From a bacterium 1XD42-54 (GTDB taxonomy: Bacteria; Bacillota; Clostridia; Lachnospirales; Lachnospiraceae): a stretch of 64,000 nucleotides of DNA. Positions 62,213 through 64,000 of the stretch are shown one piece after another; the stretch's first letter is position 1, and each line of letters begins with the position of its first letter. The translations under genes were made by a program, and so were the position numbers. Location: positions 24,191 through 88,190 of the forward strand of contig RAZH01000013.1 in NCBI GenBank assembly GCA_003612585.1, read 5' to 3'. The notes under the pieces were generated by a model. That model was not told the origin of the DNA and ran no database searches. It saw only the letters and a program-made list of their open reading frames with translations.

Positions 62213-63750
62213 TCATCTCTTTCTGCGATAATCCTGCGGCTTTTGCCCTGTTTTTCTGGCAAAAATCTGGCTGAAATACTGGCTGGTCTGATATCCCACC
62301 AAGCGCGCCGTCTCAGACACAGTACAATTTTCCTCCCGCAACAGTCTTTTGGCCTCTTCTATCCGAAGCATTGTCTGATACTTTAAAACAGTCAATCCCA
62401 CTTCTTTCTTAAAAATCTGTCCTAAATAAACGCCGTTCATATGAAATTCTTCTCCGAGAAATTCCAAACTCAATTCTTTCTCAAAATTTTTTCTTATGTA
62501 TGAAACCACGCCAGCCACAATGCGCGAATACTTCTCATTCTCTTTCTTACTTATATACTGATGTAACGTTTCAAATGCTTCTCTATAATAACCAATCAGT
62601 TCATCCATTGAAACACAGTAGTTTTTTTCTGTTTTTATTTGCTTTTCTGTCCTTTTTTCCATTGGCGGCTCCATTCCCGCCTTCCGTTTTTGTTCTAGCA
62701 AAAGATTATTCATCTGCGGAAGCAAGGAACGAAGTGCTTCCATTTGCCGGTCTTTCCATAATGTCTCAAGCCATTCTTTGATCAAATCTCCAGGTTTGCC
62801 AACCTCGGCATACAACACACTTTCCAGCGTTCGAAGCTGTTCTCCCCACAATACTTTTTCTTCTTCTCTATATGTCTCCAAAAAACACCAACTGTTTGGT
62901 CTCCAAAAAAATGCCTGATGCACTTGCCGTGACATCAGGCGAAAAGTCTCGCTGATTTCTTGCGGCGCAATCTGTCTGCTACAAATTGCATGAAACAGAT
63001 TGCCCGATGTTCCATCTAATAATCCAATCATCTGCCCTGCCCATTGATTGATTCGGTTGTCCAAAAGCTGTCTGCTCGGTGTATGAGTCATTCGGCACAA
63101 AACAACCCAGTTATCCGCTGAAACCGGCACTTCTGCTACGGAAGAAATCCCTTCCCTTTCCATCTGCGGCAATATTTCTTCCATTACCCTGGCCTCCGCT
63201 GTGTCCCACTCAGCTTTAACAAATTCGCCGGACACAAAGCTGCTTCTTTTATGTACCATCATCAAAAACAATACCTCACCCGCCTTTGGAATATAAAGCT
63301 CATTTGCTGCCGACTGATCATAAATCAACTGATTCATAAGATATTTCTGGTGCATCTTTTTTCTTCTGTTTCTGATCTCCAAACTCTTTTGCACCTTCTG
63401 CAACTCTGCTAACAGATTATCCCCGCGCAACTCATGCTTCAACAGATAGTTGGACACACCATAGCAGATTCCTTTTTGCGCATATGCAAAGTCGCGATAC
63501 GCAGATAAAAGGATAATCACCACATCTGAATTTTTTTCTTTCAACTGTCTGGCAAGCTCCAGGCCGTCCATTCCGGACATTTTTATATCAGAAATTACAA
63601 TCTCCGGAATCAATTTTTCATATAGCTCCAAAGCCTTTTGCCATTTACCGCTGTTCCGACAATGTGATATCCATTTCCTTCCCAATTGATCAAATTCTTT
63701 AAATATTCCAGAGCCAGCACTTCGTCATCCACCAGCATGACATTAATCAT
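62213..63750 (-). pseudogene. YesN-family AraC-type response regulator, frameshifted by one base
   Basis: From the ATG at 63748-63750, with GAGGGGG five bases upstream, the frame reads MINVMLVDDEVLALEYLKNL, the receiver start of YesN, to about residue 39 and then breaks at the AAAA run (63636-63639). Adding one A gives NGKKALELYEKLIPEIVISD, restoring a 512-residue protein. Downstream is the phospho-accepting Asp in VISDIKMSGMDG, a long linker and a C-terminal AraC domain with two helix-turn-helix units (LSLEFLGEEFHMNGVYLGQI; ETARLVGYQTSQYFSQIF). It would activate the galactan locus when the YesM kinase signals. As written, no ATG with a good site gives an intact receiver. Confidence 0.82.
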
Positions 63751-64000
63751 AACAACCCCCTCTTTCGTTTCTTATGCGTCTCATGCTTAAAATTTTCTTT
63801 GTATGCAAAAAAAGAACCTTTTAAAGGTTCTTCTGAAAACAAAAGCATATAAAATTAAAATCTTAACATACCTTCAAAACCACATACAGGATACTATATC
63901 TTTCCGTTTTTTGCAAGTCCTTTTTTCTTTTTTCTTTCTAACCCTTCCGTTTTCGCTTCAAAAGTCTTCTTCTTCCTTTCTCCACGCTTGGATAAGCTTG
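63751..64000 (-). other. Right-edge region: terminator and possible 3' end of a Lys-rich gene
   Basis: The minus strand from 63998 to 63894 is open for 34 codons (SLSKRGERKKKTFEAKTEGL and on) to a TAG, which could be the end of a gene beyond the window; its Lys/Arg/Glu-rich composition makes this uncertain. A hairpin AGAACCTTT/AAAGGTTCT at 63807-63833 followed on the minus strand by TTTTTTT is a good terminator for that upstream transcript, and separates it from the YesN gene. I see nothing else here. Confidence 0.4.

Noticed and set aside
1..64000. CRISPR arrays, rRNA operons, prophage or complete insertion sequences
   Set aside because: No regularly spaced repeats, rRNA-like blocks, integrases, transposases or phage structural genes were seen on either strand.

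Overview
This is a 64 kb chromosomal segment from a spore-forming, low-to-moderate GC Firmicute, most likely a gut Lachnospiraceae (Clostridia). The evidence is the gene repertoire and control signals: spoIIR, TypA, an AGGAGG-type Shine-Dalgarno before almost every gene, TTGACA/TATAAT promoters, a lysine riboswitch, an ECF-type vitamin transporter, a Cna-B-repeat sortase substrate and a YesM/YesN two-component pair. Most genes lie on the minus strand. No prophage, transposase, rRNA or CRISPR array was seen.

Layout, left to right. 1-4.1 kb: the 5' part of topB, then an MBOAT/SGNH acyl-transfer pair and a polysaccharide deacetylase, all of which look like surface-glycan modification. 4.2-8.2 kb: a three-gene module of a MoxR-like AAA+ ATPase, a VWA protein with a degenerate metallopeptidase-like N-terminus, and a leucine-rich-repeat protein. 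8.3-11.7 kb: a dapA-dapB-lysC lysine/aspartate-family operon behind a lysine riboswitch and terminator. 11.8-15.2 kb: a cobalamin adenosyltransferase-like ATPase, an SSB-like protein with two OB folds, and typA on the plus strand. 15.2-23.2 kb: nitroreductase, spoIIR, an NCS2 uracil/xanthine permease, an Mrp/Nbp35 Fe-S carrier, a second and different MoxR/VWA pair with a 75-residue companion, and coaBC. 23.4-28.4 kb: one 1653-residue wall-anchored adhesin with a putative thioester domain and nine Cna-B/SpaA repeats. 28.7-30.5 kb (plus strand): an ECF S component, probably for pantothenate, and coaX behind a long structured leader. 30.5-38.5 kb: a PepP aminopeptidase and an oppBCDFA peptide importer. 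38.7-45.1 kb: a small coiled-coil gene, tRNA-Trp, an orphan EIIC, an OmpR-type two-component system, radA and a small gene in front of it. 45.2-56.5 kb: clpC, a membrane cadherin-like protein, purEMND, an M29 aminopeptidase, small membrane proteins and pyrE. 56.7-63.8 kb: a galactan-utilisation locus of GH53 endo-galactanase, sugar-binding lipoprotein, YesM-type kinase and YesN-type regulator.

Themes. CoA synthesis is represented by coaBC, coaX and a likely pantothenate importer on either side of the adhesin. Peptide uptake and breakdown is represented by Opp, PepP and M29. Two genes of the galactan locus (the GH53 enzyme and the YesN regulator) each carry a single-base frameshift in a short homopolymer. 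Restoring one base to each gives a full-length protein, so this is either consensus error or early decay of the locus.

The best candidates for undescribed biology are the two distinct MoxR/VWA modules (one with an LRR partner, the other with an Asn-substituted Walker A), the structured leader and 27-codon hydrophobic ORF in front of the ECF transporter, and the thioester adhesin with a palindromic operator-like site at its start point. All functions are inferred from reading the translated sequence; no database search was run.
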